Assembly (NCBI RefSeq): GCF_964253085.1
Contig: NZ_CAXUQH020000001.1
Location: forward strand, 5,084,001-5,148,000
From: Paenibacillus_E sp964253085
GTDB taxonomy: Bacteria; Bacillota; Bacilli; Paenibacillales; NBRC-103111
Length of the DNA stretch: 64,000 nucleotides
Direction: 5' to 3'
The notes under the pieces are model-generated. The model did no database searches, had not been told where the DNA came from, and saw nothing but the letters and a program-made list of their open reading frames with translations. Below are positions 36,013 to 44,273 of the stretch, piece after piece; position 1 is the stretch's first letter; each line of letters opens with the position of its first letter. The position numbers were made by a program, and so were the translations under genes.

Positions 36013-36483
36013 TTAGTGGGATTTCTCCAATGAGTCCGGTTTCCCTCGTTCGGTACAGCGGTAGCAAATGCCTTGGAAATCAAGGCGATGATCTAAGACT
36101 TGAAAATGAAATTCTACTTCTAACCGTTCTTCGAATGGTCCGAGCCAATCTTCCATGATTTCATCTACGGCTCCGCATTGCACGCAAATTAAGTGATGAT
36201 GATGGTGTCGTGAGTTATCGTCACGTAAATCGTAACGAGCTACACCGTCGCCAAAATTCATTTTCTCCAAGACATGCAGTTCGCTCAGAAGTTCTAACGT
36301 ACGGTACACTGTTGCTAGCCCGATCTCTGGCGCTTTATCTTTCACAAGCATAAACACATCTTCTGCACTAAGATGATCTTGTTCATTCTCCAGTAGAACG
36401 CGAACAGTCGCTTCCCGTTGAGGTGTAAGCTTGTACCCCTGAGATTGTAGTTGTTGTTTAATTTTCTCGATCCTTGCTTCCAT
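36013..36483 (-). CDS. fur: Ferric uptake regulator Fur
   Basis: A 156-residue Fur-family repressor, very similar to B. subtilis Fur: KLTPQREATVRVLLENEQDHLSAEDV, PEIGLATVYRTLELLSEL, FGDGVARYDLRDD, the metal cluster HHHHHLICVQCG, and the structural zinc pair ending CYRC. It represses iron uptake genes with Fe2+. Start MEARIEKI with a GGGGGAGG upstream. Promoter upstream is near consensus. Confidence 0.94.
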   Translation of the reverse strand: MEARIEKIKQQLQSQGYKLTPQREATVRVLLENEQDHLSAEDVFMLVKDKAPEIGLATVYRTLELLSELHVLEKMNFGDGVARYDLRDDNSRHHHHHLICVQCGAVDEIMEDWLGPFEERLEVEFHFQVLDHRLDFQGICYRCTERGKPDSLEKSH

Positions 36484-36537
36484 ATGCCTCCCCCTCAGAA
36501 AGGTGGGCATCCTAGCCCATTTTTAGCCACTCTTTTC

Positions 36538-36567
36538 ATTATAGGGGGAGCTTGCTGACAAAGTCAA
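36538..36567 (-). promoter_or_regulatory. SigA promoter of fur
   Basis: On the minus strand TTGACT (36562-36567), 18 nt, TATAAT (36538-36543), about 55 nt before the fur start. Confidence 0.65.
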
Positions 36568-36588
36568 ACACAATCACAATTCATTTCA

Positions 36589-37230
36589 TTACCCATAAAC
36601 CCCCACCAGCATTGGGGTTACCCATTTCATCATGTATTGGGAGAAGTAACCTTCTAATAATGCAGCTGCTAAAAGGAGGCCTCCCATAACTAAGGTGATC
36701 GTTGTATATCTCATGAAAGGTTGGTAAATGTTACCACTGCGACTCATAATTCTATGCTTTATCATATACAGCGAGAATGACATCGCAGCAACGCTGCAGA
36801 AAAGAATCGCCGGTATTACGATTAAATTTTGGGGAACAACGGCCACAAGCGCAAAAAGCATCCCTTTCCACGACATTTGACCTACGAGGTATCCGACCGT
36901 GAAGCCAATAAGTACACCTTTTAGAAAATCCAATACTAAGATCAGCGGCAAACCTATTATCGACAAGCCGAATAACCAGATTAACAAGATCCACTTCATA
37001 TGCATACCGAATGCTTGACTAAACGATTGTTGGCTGTCAATTTCGATGCCTTCGTTAATTTCATGAAAAAAACTGCCCAAATGGCGGGTCATTTCGGTCC
37101 TCTGTTCCAAGGAAAGAGCATTAACCATGACGGCACCGAAAACAACGCCTATAACAAAGAGCACAGAGACGAATATAAATAACGGCAAATTATCCTTCAT
37201 ATATTGTTTCATCGTTAAGTTCCTATTCAC
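36589..37230 (-). CDS. spoIIM: Stage II sporulation protein M
   Basis: A 213-residue membrane protein with five predicted transmembrane helices and the SpoIIM pattern (FGAVMVNALS, LVLDFLKGVLIGFTVGYL, VPQNLIVIPAILF). SpoIIM with SpoIID and SpoIIP drives septal peptidoglycan hydrolysis and engulfment. I prefer the GTG giving MNRNLTM, which has GGAGG 9 nt upstream, over the GTG three codons earlier. Confidence 0.93.
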   Translation of the reverse strand: MNRNLTMKQYMKDNLPLFIFVSVLFVIGVVFGAVMVNALSLEQRTEMTRHLGSFFHEINEGIEIDSQQSFSQAFGMHMKWILLIWLFGLSIIGLPLILVLDFLKGVLIGFTVGYLVGQMSWKGMLFALVAVVPQNLIVIPAILFCSVAAMSFSLYMIKHRIMSRSGNIYQPFMRYTTITLVMGGLLLAAALLEGYFSQYMMKWVTPMLVGVYG

Positions 37231-37291
37231 ACTCGCCACTCCCTCCTTGTATAACCTCTACAAAGACAAGCTTATGAGTGAAAAGGTAAAA

Positions 37292-38473
37292 CTATGAATG
37301 ATTTTTCACTTTGCCATACTTTCCTCCGCCACCAACTTCAAGCGTTAAGGTCCCTTCACGAGCACTCACAATGTACGCAGCAATGTCGTCCCCAACGACG
37401 CTAGCTAACTCCTCGGGAGTTGCTTGGTGTAAGACCTGCATCTCCGTTCCGAACTGGCTTAGCAATTGTTCCAGCTTTTTCGGGCCCAATCCTGGGATGT
37501 ACTCTAAGGGGACTTGAAAATGGTACGGCGGACGATGCGCTGGCAGATAAAACTTCTCCCGATCCGCAATCGCCATTATTCGATCCATGACACCGCGAAC
37601 AATTTTGGCACTGCCGCAATTCACGCAGCGTTCCACAGCTGTTTCGCCATCGCCCAATACAGCTTCACATACGCTGCAATAGGTTCGATGATACTTGCCT
37701 AAACGCGAATTCAAACCATAGTTGGCTGTGACACCTCGTCCTTCTTCGCGGCGAAGTGCTCTGACCAGCTCCTCGAAGGTTGGAGCAGCAAGTCTCATTT
37801 GGTTGTATTCGCGACCTATTTTCGCCAAGGAATGGGCGTCTGAATTCGTTACATACGTGAAATCATCCAATTGTGAGATGTAGCCAGCCATCTCCGAATC
37901 CGCGCTTAGCCCAAGTTCAACTGCTGGTATTTGCTTCACATCAAGCAAATCGTTCATGCAGCTTGTAGCGCTGCCGAACACGCTTTTGTGCGGCGTGAAG
38001 ATATGCGCAGGAATTAGGATGCCTCCCCTGCCCAGCACCTCTTCCTGAAGCACGCGAGCAGGCACATAGATGCGCTGAGAACTAAGCTCCACATTTTTCA
38101 TATGCCGGCTCATCCATCCCGTAAACTCCTGCATCACTTGGAGGTTTGGCATATAAGCCAATACATGCGCTGGTCCCATCCCAGGGTCTCTCACTTCAAT
38201 TTCACTCCCCAGGATGATGGACGTATCCCGATACCGAATTCCCCCACCTTCGAGCTCTGCCATGTCTCCCTTATCCAGATACATCATAATCTCCTCTTGG
38301 ACTGACGGAGAGTGCGTATCGATGATAGAGATCATCTCCATCCCTTTACGGTTCGCAGCTTCATGAGCAATATTGAAAAAAGTGAGATTATTCGCTGCGC
38401 TAATTTTGACAGCCTGACCTTTCTCAGTCCGGCCAATATGAATATGCAGATCCACATAGTAATCCTTCAACAT
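37292..38473 (-). CDS. Endonuclease Q-like PHP-domain nuclease (YqxK type)
   Basis: A 393-residue protein. A PHP domain (about 1-230) starts YYVDLHIHIGRT and has IIDTHSP, IPAHIFTPHKS and TNSDAHS; then a zinc-finger pair (CSVC ... CVNC), and a helix-hairpin-helix region (EYIPGLGPKKLEQLLSQFG). This is the layout of endonuclease Q, which nicks DNA 5' of deaminated bases; B. subtilis YqxK is the homologue. Its ATG directly follows the nudF stop codon. Confidence 0.88.
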   Translation of the reverse strand: MLKDYYVDLHIHIGRTEKGQAVKISAANNLTFFNIAHEAANRKGMEMISIIDTHSPSVQEEIMMYLDKGDMAELEGGGIRYRDTSIILGSEIEVRDPGMGPAHVLAYMPNLQVMQEFTGWMSRHMKNVELSSQRIYVPARVLQEEVLGRGGILIPAHIFTPHKSVFGSATSCMNDLLDVKQIPAVELGLSADSEMAGYISQLDDFTYVTNSDAHSLAKIGREYNQMRLAAPTFEELVRALRREEGRGVTANYGLNSRLGKYHRTYCSVCEAVLGDGETAVERCVNCGSAKIVRGVMDRIMAIADREKFYLPAHRPPYHFQVPLEYIPGLGPKKLEQLLSQFGTEMQVLHQATPEELASVVGDDIAAYIVSAREGTLTLEVGGGGKYGKVKNHS

Positions 38474-39028
38474 TTAGATCTGACCCGTCAACTTGTATAG
38501 CTGCCAAGCATAAACTGCCATTATTGTTTTGGCGTCACTGATACGACCCTCACGCATATACTGCTGAGCTTGTTCTAATGTGATCGCTTCACAATCAAGG
38601 AATTCGTCCTCATCGAGGTTTGCTGTACCCTTTACTAAATCTTCCGCTATGTATAGATGGATAATCTCATCTGCAAACCCAGGCGACGTGGAGAATGAAC
38701 TTACCAATCGAATGTTATCTGTCTTATAACCTGTCTCTTCCTCAAGCTCACGCAAGGCCGCTCTCAACGGCTCCTCACCGCTGTCGAGCTTACCTGCAGG
38801 GATTTCCACCTGACTCTTCTCTAGCGGCTTACGGTACTGCTCTACGACGATCATTTTATCCCCTAGGAGCGGGATAACCGCTACTGCACCTGGATGCTTC
38901 ACGATCTCACGAGAAGCTGTTCCTCCATTTGGTAACCTTACTTGATCTACTTGCAGTGAAATGATTTTACCCTTGAAAATCATTTCACTGCTGATTGTCA
39001 CTTCTTCAAATTTCTTATGGTCTGTCAT
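38474..39028 (-). CDS. nudF: ADP-ribose pyrophosphatase (Nudix hydrolase)
   Basis: A 184-residue Nudix protein. The Nudix box reads GKLDSGEEPLRAALRELEEETGY. Length and ends match NudF (YqkG), which hydrolyses ADP-ribose. First gene of a nudF-endoQ unit, divergent from an mciZ-like gene. ATG with GAGGTG upstream. Confidence 0.92.
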   Translation of the reverse strand: MTDHKKFEEVTISSEMIFKGKIISLQVDQVRLPNGGTASREIVKHPGAVAVIPLLGDKMIVVEQYRKPLEKSQVEIPAGKLDSGEEPLRAALRELEEETGYKTDNIRLVSSFSTSPGFADEIIHLYIAEDLVKGTANLDEDEFLDCEAITLEQAQQYMREGRISDAKTIMAVYAWQLYKLTGQI

Positions 39029-39122
39029 TAGAGCACCTCATCCTCGTTAATTGGTCTAACTTGTCCACATCATGCATATCGTTCATTATATCAAATATTT
39101 TCCTGAAAAGAGGGTCTGTGAT

Positions 39123-39314
39123 ATGAAGAGCTATGTGAGTGCCAATCAAATTCGACTTGTAGGTAAAGCCTGGGAGATCAGATATCAGCTGCAACAAATA
39201 CTTCAGCAAGTCGATCCGAAGCTATCATTGGTTGATTATTTAGCAGCATTGAACATATCTCAGAAGCCTTCCTCACAAGGACATTCACATAAACTTCGAA
39301 TCATCCATTCATGA
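39123..39314 (+). CDS. mciZ: MciZ-like inhibitor of FtsZ ring formation
   Basis: A 63-residue protein from the ATG at 39123 with GAGGG 8 nt upstream. Residues 8-20 read QIRLVGKAWEIRY, which matches the core VVLVGKAWEIRAKL of the 40-residue B. subtilis MciZ; the position beside nudF is also the Bacillus one. MciZ is a SigE-controlled peptide that caps FtsZ filaments in the mother cell. This version has about 20 extra residues at the C-terminus. The call rests on the short motif plus synteny. Confidence 0.75.
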   Translation: MKSYVSANQIRLVGKAWEIRYQLQQILQQVDPKLSLVDYLAALNISQKPSSQGHSHKLRIIHS

Positions 39315-39327
39315 ATTAAACAAAACG

Positions 39328-39372
39328 AAAACCGATTAGCCGCGCCAGTTGGCGGACGAATCGGTTTTTTAT
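39328..39372. terminator. Bidirectional terminator between mciZ and the M20 peptidase gene
   Basis: Perfect 10-bp outer arms AAAACCGATT/AATCGGTTTT (39328-39337, 39359-39368), inner pairing around GCC/GGC, six T on the plus side and TTTTCGTTTTG on the minus side. Confidence 0.8.
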
Positions 39373-39382
39373 TGTTCTGGAT

Positions 39383-40513
39383 CTAAACCTTAGCAGCTTC
39401 TTTCACTAGCGCCACTACGAGTTCAGCTGTTTTGACGAGATCACGGATCGCAATGCGTTCTTTGACCGTATGGATGTCTAAATAACCGACAGCCAAATTC
39501 ACAGTAGGAATTCCCATCCCGTTGAAAACATTCGCGTCACTACCGCCACCTGAGTGGAAGGTACTTGCAGTTAACCCTATCGTGCTCATCGCGCGAGATG
39601 TTAGTTGCACAATCGGCGCCGAATCGTCGTGCATATAGGAAGCGTACACGATATCTGCATGGAATTCGCAGGTCGTGCCAGCTTCCGCAGCAGCGGATTC
39701 ACAAGCCTGTTTCATCGCTTCAATCTGTGCTTCCAATTTATACTGAACAATACTGCGAGCTTCAGCTTCCATCTTCACTTTGTCGCATACCACGTTCAGC
39801 GGGCCTACGCCAGAAAAGCTGCCAATATTCGCCGTCGTTTCATTATCAATTCTACCCAATGACATGCGCGAGACAGCTTTACTTGCCACTTGGATGGCCG
39901 AGATTCCATCTTCCGGATTCACACCAGCATGTGCGGTTTTGCCATGGAAAATGATTTCAATCTCTGCACGTCCAGGTGCAGCAGTTGCAATAGCGCCAAG
40001 GTTACCATTGGAATCTAAAGCGAAGCCATATTCTGCTTCCATGCTGCTGCGTTCCATGGCCCGAGCACCTTTCAAACCACTCTCTTCACCCGCGGTAATT
40101 ACGAACTGAATACGACCATGCGGGATGTTTTGTTCTTTCAAAACTTGAATCCCTTCGAGCATGGCAGCAATACCTGCTTTATCATCGCTGCCAAGAATCG
40201 TTGTTCCATCAGAGCGAATATACCCATCCTCACCGATTTGCGGCTTAATGCCATTTCCTGGAGCAACCGTATCCATATGCGATGTAAAGAAAATGGTAGG
40301 GATCGCCGAGTTGCTGTCTGTCGCTTCCAATGTGCAGATCAAGTTACCTGCACCGTGTCCGCTCTTGGACATCGACGCATCCTCGACGACATTCAAGCCA
40401 TACTTGCTGAATTTTTCTTTGAGTACCACACAGATGTCTTGCTCAAACCTAGTTTCACTATCCACTTGAACGAGGGAAATGAATTCTTGGATTAAACGAT
40501 CTTGTTGAATCAT
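39383..40513 (-). CDS. M20 family peptidase (PepT-like, YqjE type)
   Basis: A 376-residue zinc peptidase. Metal motifs: FFTSHMDTVAPG, ILGSDDKAGIAA, ITAGEESGLKGA, FALDSNG and SGGGSDANVFNGMG near the C-terminus. It belongs to the tripeptidase T-like M20 group; B. subtilis YqjE is the syntenic homologue. Start MIQQDRL with GGAGG upstream. Confidence 0.92.
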   Translation of the reverse strand: MIQQDRLIQEFISLVQVDSETRFEQDICVVLKEKFSKYGLNVVEDASMSKSGHGAGNLICTLEATDSNSAIPTIFFTSHMDTVAPGNGIKPQIGEDGYIRSDGTTILGSDDKAGIAAMLEGIQVLKEQNIPHGRIQFVITAGEESGLKGARAMERSSMEAEYGFALDSNGNLGAIATAAPGRAEIEIIFHGKTAHAGVNPEDGISAIQVASKAVSRMSLGRIDNETTANIGSFSGVGPLNVVCDKVKMEAEARSIVQYKLEAQIEAMKQACESAAAEAGTTCEFHADIVYASYMHDDSAPIVQLTSRAMSTIGLTASTFHSGGGSDANVFNGMGIPTVNLAVGYLDIHTVKERIAIRDLVKTAELVVALVKEAAKV

Positions 40514-40585
40514 GTACTTTCCTCCGATACACACTTTGAGTTACAATAAAACGGTACAAGCTTGGACGAAAAAGGAGTGAATCCC

Positions 40586-40690
40586 GTGCTACAGAATAAG
40601 AAATGGTTTAAATTCGTTATTTACATTATGCTAATCGTTATGTTGTTATCCAGTTTATTGTTTACAGCCGGATTATTTTTCACATCATAA
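40586..40690 (+). CDS. Prli42-like stressosome-associated miniprotein
   Basis: A 34-residue open frame from GTG (40586-40588) with AAAGGAG 7 nt upstream. The protein is a short basic N-terminus (LQNKKWFKF) and one transmembrane helix (VIYIMLIVMLLSSLLFTAGLFF). This matches the pattern of Prli42, the 31-residue membrane miniprotein that tethers the stressosome in Listeria and is conserved in Firmicutes. It lies between the M20 peptidase and bkdB and ends 4 nt before the convergent bkdB stop. Confidence 0.7.
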   Translation: MLQNKKWFKFVIYIMLIVMLLSSLLFTAGLFFTS

Positions 40691-40694
40691 GCAA

Positions 40695-42032
40695 TTAGTA
40701 AATTTTAGTATCCGCGTTGTAGCTTTCTAAATTTTCTTTCACTCTTTGTAGGAACCTTCCACAGATCACACCATCAAGAATTCTGTGATCGAGCGATAAA
40801 CAAAGGTTAACCATGGAACGCACCGCTATCATATCTTGAATGACGACAGGCTTCTTCACGATCGATTCAAACGTCACAATCGCCGCTTGCGGGTAGTTAA
40901 TGATTGGATATGACAGAATCGAACCGAAGGAGCCTGTATTATTAACGGTAAATGTACCGCCAACCATATCCGTGAGAGCTAATTTCCCCGCACGCGTTTT
41001 CTTCGTCAACTCATCAATCTCCCTAGCAAGACCTGCAATATTCTTTTGATCTGCTTTCTTGATCACCGGCGTCATAACGGAATCTTCCGTACCAACGGAC
41101 AAGGAAATATTAATATCGCGTTTCACGATAATTTTATCTACAGCCCACACAGAGTTTATAATCGGATAATCTTTAATCGCGTTGACGACAGCTTTCAGCA
41201 TAAACGCTAGGTAAGTCAAGTTGATGCCCTCGCGGCGCATGAATTCGTCCTTCACCTTGTTCCGCAAAACAACTAGATTCGTTACATCCACTTCAATCAT
41301 GGTCCAAGCGTGTGGAATTTCGGTGACGCTTTGGCGCATCTTCGTAGCAATCGCATTACGCATTGGCGTTACATCAATGAAATGCTCATTTTGTGCGTCC
41401 AGGTTGTGGCCTTCTGCTTCGATCAGCGGCGTTTGTGGACTCGCTGATAAATGGATACCCGAGCTGCGAACAGGTTGGCTTGCTGGCTCTTCTGCAGCGA
41501 CTGGTGCAACGGCTGCTGCTATTGGTGCTGGCACCGCTTGAACAGCCGCAGGTGCCGCGTTAGCTCCACCTGATGCGATGAAGGTCTCAACATCCTTGCG
41601 AGTGATACGTCCGCCAAGGCCTGTCCCTGCTACGCGTGACAAATCCACACGGTTATCTTGGGCAAGTCTGTGGACCGCTGGGGAGAAGCGGCCACGCATG
41701 CTTTGATCCGCGTCTTCGGAAACAACAGCTGTATCCGCGACAGTAACAGGGGCTGCTGAAGCTGCCGCTGAGGAGCCCGCTGGCTCCTCAATGACACAAA
41801 TCGCTTCGCCAACCGCAGCCGTTTCACCGTCGCCGACAATAATTTTGATCAGTGTGCCTTCAATAGGACTAGGCATTTCTGTATTTACTTTCTCTGTGAA
41901 AAGCTCACAAAGAACGTCATATTGTTCAATATAATCGCCTGGCTTTTTCAGCCATTTGCCGATTGTAGCCGAAACGAGACTTTCCGCCAAATGCGGAACA
42001 GTGACCTCGGTGAGGCGGCCGGTTTGGTTCAT
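40695..42032 (-). CDS. bkdB: Branched-chain 2-oxoacid dehydrogenase E2 (dihydrolipoyl acyltransferase)
   Basis: A 445-residue E2. One lipoyl domain (about 1-85) with the lipoylated Lys in FTEKVNTEMPSP, an Ala/Ser/Pro linker, the peripheral subunit-binding domain (FSPAVHRLAQDNRVDLSRVAGTG), a second flexible linker, and the catalytic domain ending with LSLDHRILDGVICGRFL (His and DG). It transfers branched acyl groups to CoA, feeding branched-chain fatty acid synthesis. The first linker encodes a 9-bp perfect inverted repeat (41769-41790). Confidence 0.95.
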   Translation of the reverse strand: MNQTGRLTEVTVPHLAESLVSATIGKWLKKPGDYIEQYDVLCELFTEKVNTEMPSPIEGTLIKIIVGDGETAAVGEAICVIEEPAGSSAAASAAPVTVADTAVVSEDADQSMRGRFSPAVHRLAQDNRVDLSRVAGTGLGGRITRKDVETFIASGGANAAPAAVQAVPAPIAAAVAPVAAEEPASQPVRSSGIHLSASPQTPLIEAEGHNLDAQNEHFIDVTPMRNAIATKMRQSVTEIPHAWTMIEVDVTNLVVLRNKVKDEFMRREGINLTYLAFMLKAVVNAIKDYPIINSVWAVDKIIVKRDINISLSVGTEDSVMTPVIKKADQKNIAGLAREIDELTKKTRAGKLALTDMVGGTFTVNNTGSFGSILSYPIINYPQAAIVTFESIVKKPVVIQDMIAVRSMVNLCLSLDHRILDGVICGRFLQRVKENLESYNADTKIY

Positions 42033-42085
42033 ACAAGTTCCTCCTAATTTCGGAAAAGATCAACGAATAAGAACAAAGATCCAAA

Positions 42086-42125
42086 ATAAACGGCTACGCC
42101 GTCCTTCTAGGACGGGAGCGTTTAT
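42086..42125. repeat. Palindromic hairpin element between bkdAB and bkdB
   Basis: Outer arms ATAAACG/CGTTTAT (42086-42092, 42119-42125) and inner arms CCGTCC/GGACGG (42099-42104, 42110-42115) around an internal loop. No good T run follows, so it looks like a REP-type or RNA-processing hairpin rather than a terminator. Confidence 0.65.
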
Positions 42126-42171
42126 GGAGAAATATAAGCATTGTATAAAGTGAAACTTATACTCTTATATT

Positions 42172-43152
42172 CTAGAATAAAGCAAGCTGACGCATAGCAT
42201 CCTTCAACTTATCAGCATTCAGAAGGAAAAACTTCTCCATCGGAGGATTACTGGCAACTGCTGGCACATCAGGGCCGCATAATCTTGCGATTGGTGCATC
42301 TAACTCAAATAGCATTTCTTCCGCGATAATCGCGGATACTTCTGCGCCGACACCACCGGTCTTGTTGTCCTCATGGGTAATGAGTACTTTGCCAGTTTTT
42401 CTAGCGGCTTCTAAGATCGCATCACGATCGAGCGGCTGCAAGGTACGCAGATCAAGGACATGTGCCGAGATCCCTTCCTTGGCTAGCTCCTCTGCAGCTT
42501 GAAGCACATAGTTGACAACCATGCCATAGGCGATGACGGTAATATCCGTTCCTTGACGCTTCACGTCAGCTTTGCCGATAGGTACGATGTAGTCTTCTTC
42601 CGGAACTTCGGCCGATAAAGCCAAGTAACACTTCTTATGTTCAAAATAAAGCACAGGATCGCCATCGCGAATAGCCGCTTTCAGCAGCCCTTTAGCATCA
42701 TACGGATTCGATGGTGCTACGATTTTCAGTCCTGGCGTACCGAAGAACACCGATTCTGGACATTGTGAATGGTACAAAGCACCAGCGCCTGTTGCGCCAT
42801 AAGGAGCACGAATGACAATCGGGCAGCTCCAGTCATTATTCGAACGATAGCGAATTTTTGCAGCTTCGCTCAAGATTTGATTCGTTGCCGGGAAAATAAA
42901 ATCGGCAAATTGAATTTCAGCGATCGGCTTCATTCCATACATCGCTGCGCCGATGGCAACACCAACGATTGCCGATTCTGCAAGTGGCGTGTCCAACACG
43001 CGCTCTTCACCAAATTGATCGCGAAGCCCTTTCGTCGTGTTGAGGACGCCGCCTTTCCCTACATCTTCACCTAGGACGAATACGTTGTCGTCTTGCTGCA
43101 TTTCCTCCTGCATTGCAGAACGGATTGCTTCCAAATACGTTATAACAGCCAT
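42172..43152 (-). CDS. bkdAB: Branched-chain 2-oxoacid dehydrogenase E1 beta subunit
   Basis: A 326-residue transketolase-like beta chain: YLEAIRSAMQEEMQQDDNV, LDTPLAESAIVGVAIGAAMYG, QFADFIFPATNQILSEAAKIRY and VLITHEDNKTGGVGAEVSA. With the alpha chain it forms the TPP-dependent E1. It starts 2 nt after bkdAA. Confidence 0.95.
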   Translation of the reverse strand: MAVITYLEAIRSAMQEEMQQDDNVFVLGEDVGKGGVLNTTKGLRDQFGEERVLDTPLAESAIVGVAIGAAMYGMKPIAEIQFADFIFPATNQILSEAAKIRYRSNNDWSCPIVIRAPYGATGAGALYHSQCPESVFFGTPGLKIVAPSNPYDAKGLLKAAIRDGDPVLYFEHKKCYLALSAEVPEEDYIVPIGKADVKRQGTDITVIAYGMVVNYVLQAAEELAKEGISAHVLDLRTLQPLDRDAILEAARKTGKVLITHEDNKTGGVGAEVSAIIAEEMLFELDAPIARLCGPDVPAVASNPPMEKFFLLNADKLKDAMRQLALF

Positions 43153-43154
43153 CT

Positions 43155-44165
43155 CTATTTGCCATCTCCTTCCGCATAAACATGAAGAAGCGTATCTTCC
43201 GGCTTCGGATAAGGGGCAAGATCAGCATACTTCGTAGCTTCATTGACTTCTTGCTTTTGGCGTTCTTGAAGCTCCAGATCTTTCTCTTCACTCCACAGCT
43301 CACAAGCAATGAGATACTCCTTGAATTTCAAGATGCCATCCTTCTTACGATTCTCTTCGACTTCTTCCTTTGTACGGTACAGCATATCGTCATCCGAGGT
43401 GGAATGCGGCATAATGCGATAGCACATCATCTCGATCAATGTTGGACCTTCTCCACGAATGGCTCTTTCTCTTGCTTCTTTCGTTACGCGGTACATTTCC
43501 AAGACATCGGTACCATCGACTTGAACGCCTGGGAAGCCGTATCCAATCGCACGATCCGCGATTTTGCCTGCCACCTGCTTATGGAGAGGGACAGAAATCG
43601 CGTACTGATTATTTTCACAAACGAAGATAACCGGCAGTTTATGTACACCTGCGAAATTACAGCCCTCATGGAAATCCCCTTGATTGCTGGAACCTTCTCC
43701 GAATGAAACGAACGTAACGAAATCCTGTTTTTTCATTTTCGCCGCCAAAGCAATACCCGCTGCATGCGGAACTTGCGTAGTAACTGGAGAAGATGCCGTT
43801 ACAATATGATTTTTACGATCACCGAAATGACCTGCCATTTGTCTGCCGCCGCTATTCACATCTTCCGCTTTACAGAAAATGGCGAGCATGAGATCCTTGA
43901 CCGTCATTCCAACCGATAAAACGAACGCATAATCGCGGTAATAGGGCAAGAAATAGTCCTTCTGAGACTGCATCGCGAATGCCATGCCAACTTGTCCGGC
44001 ATATTGTCCCATTCCTGATACGTGAAACGGAATTTTACCTGCGCGTTGCAGCATGAAGGCGCGCTCATCGAATTTAGTTGCAAGGCTCATGACCGTATAC
44101 ATACGTAGTGCTTCATCATCGGATAAACCTAAACTTCTGTGCTTATATAACTGACCAATGGACAT
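43155..44165 (-). CDS. bkdAA: Branched-chain 2-oxoacid dehydrogenase E1 alpha subunit
   Basis: A 336-residue alpha chain. The TPP motif is FGEGSSNQGDFHEGCNFAGVHKLPVIFVCENNQYA; the phosphorylation-loop-like region has MPHSTSDDD. It decarboxylates branched-chain 2-oxoacids from Val, Leu and Ile. Lies 108 nt after lpdV, with a small palindrome in the gap. Confidence 0.95.
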   Translation of the reverse strand: MSIGQLYKHRSLGLSDDEALRMYTVMSLATKFDERAFMLQRAGKIPFHVSGMGQYAGQVGMAFAMQSQKDYFLPYYRDYAFVLSVGMTVKDLMLAIFCKAEDVNSGGRQMAGHFGDRKNHIVTASSPVTTQVPHAAGIALAAKMKKQDFVTFVSFGEGSSNQGDFHEGCNFAGVHKLPVIFVCENNQYAISVPLHKQVAGKIADRAIGYGFPGVQVDGTDVLEMYRVTKEARERAIRGEGPTLIEMMCYRIMPHSTSDDDMLYRTKEEVEENRKKDGILKFKEYLIACELWSEEKDLELQERQKQEVNEATKYADLAPYPKPEDTLLHVYAEGDGK

Positions 44166-44244
44166 GGAGTTTGCCTCCTTAGTGAGATTGAATGGCTTCT
44201 AAAACTTAATACCTGGTCCTAGTACTTGACTCTATAAGCATATT

Positions 44245-44262
44245 ATAAACGCAAACGTTTAT
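44245..44262. repeat. Small palindrome between lpdV and bkdAA
   Basis: Arms ATAAACG/CGTTTAT with a 4-nt spacer. These are the same 7-bp arms that close the longer hairpin at 42086-42125 in the same operon. Confidence 0.5.
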
Positions 44263-44273
44263 GATTACAATTT

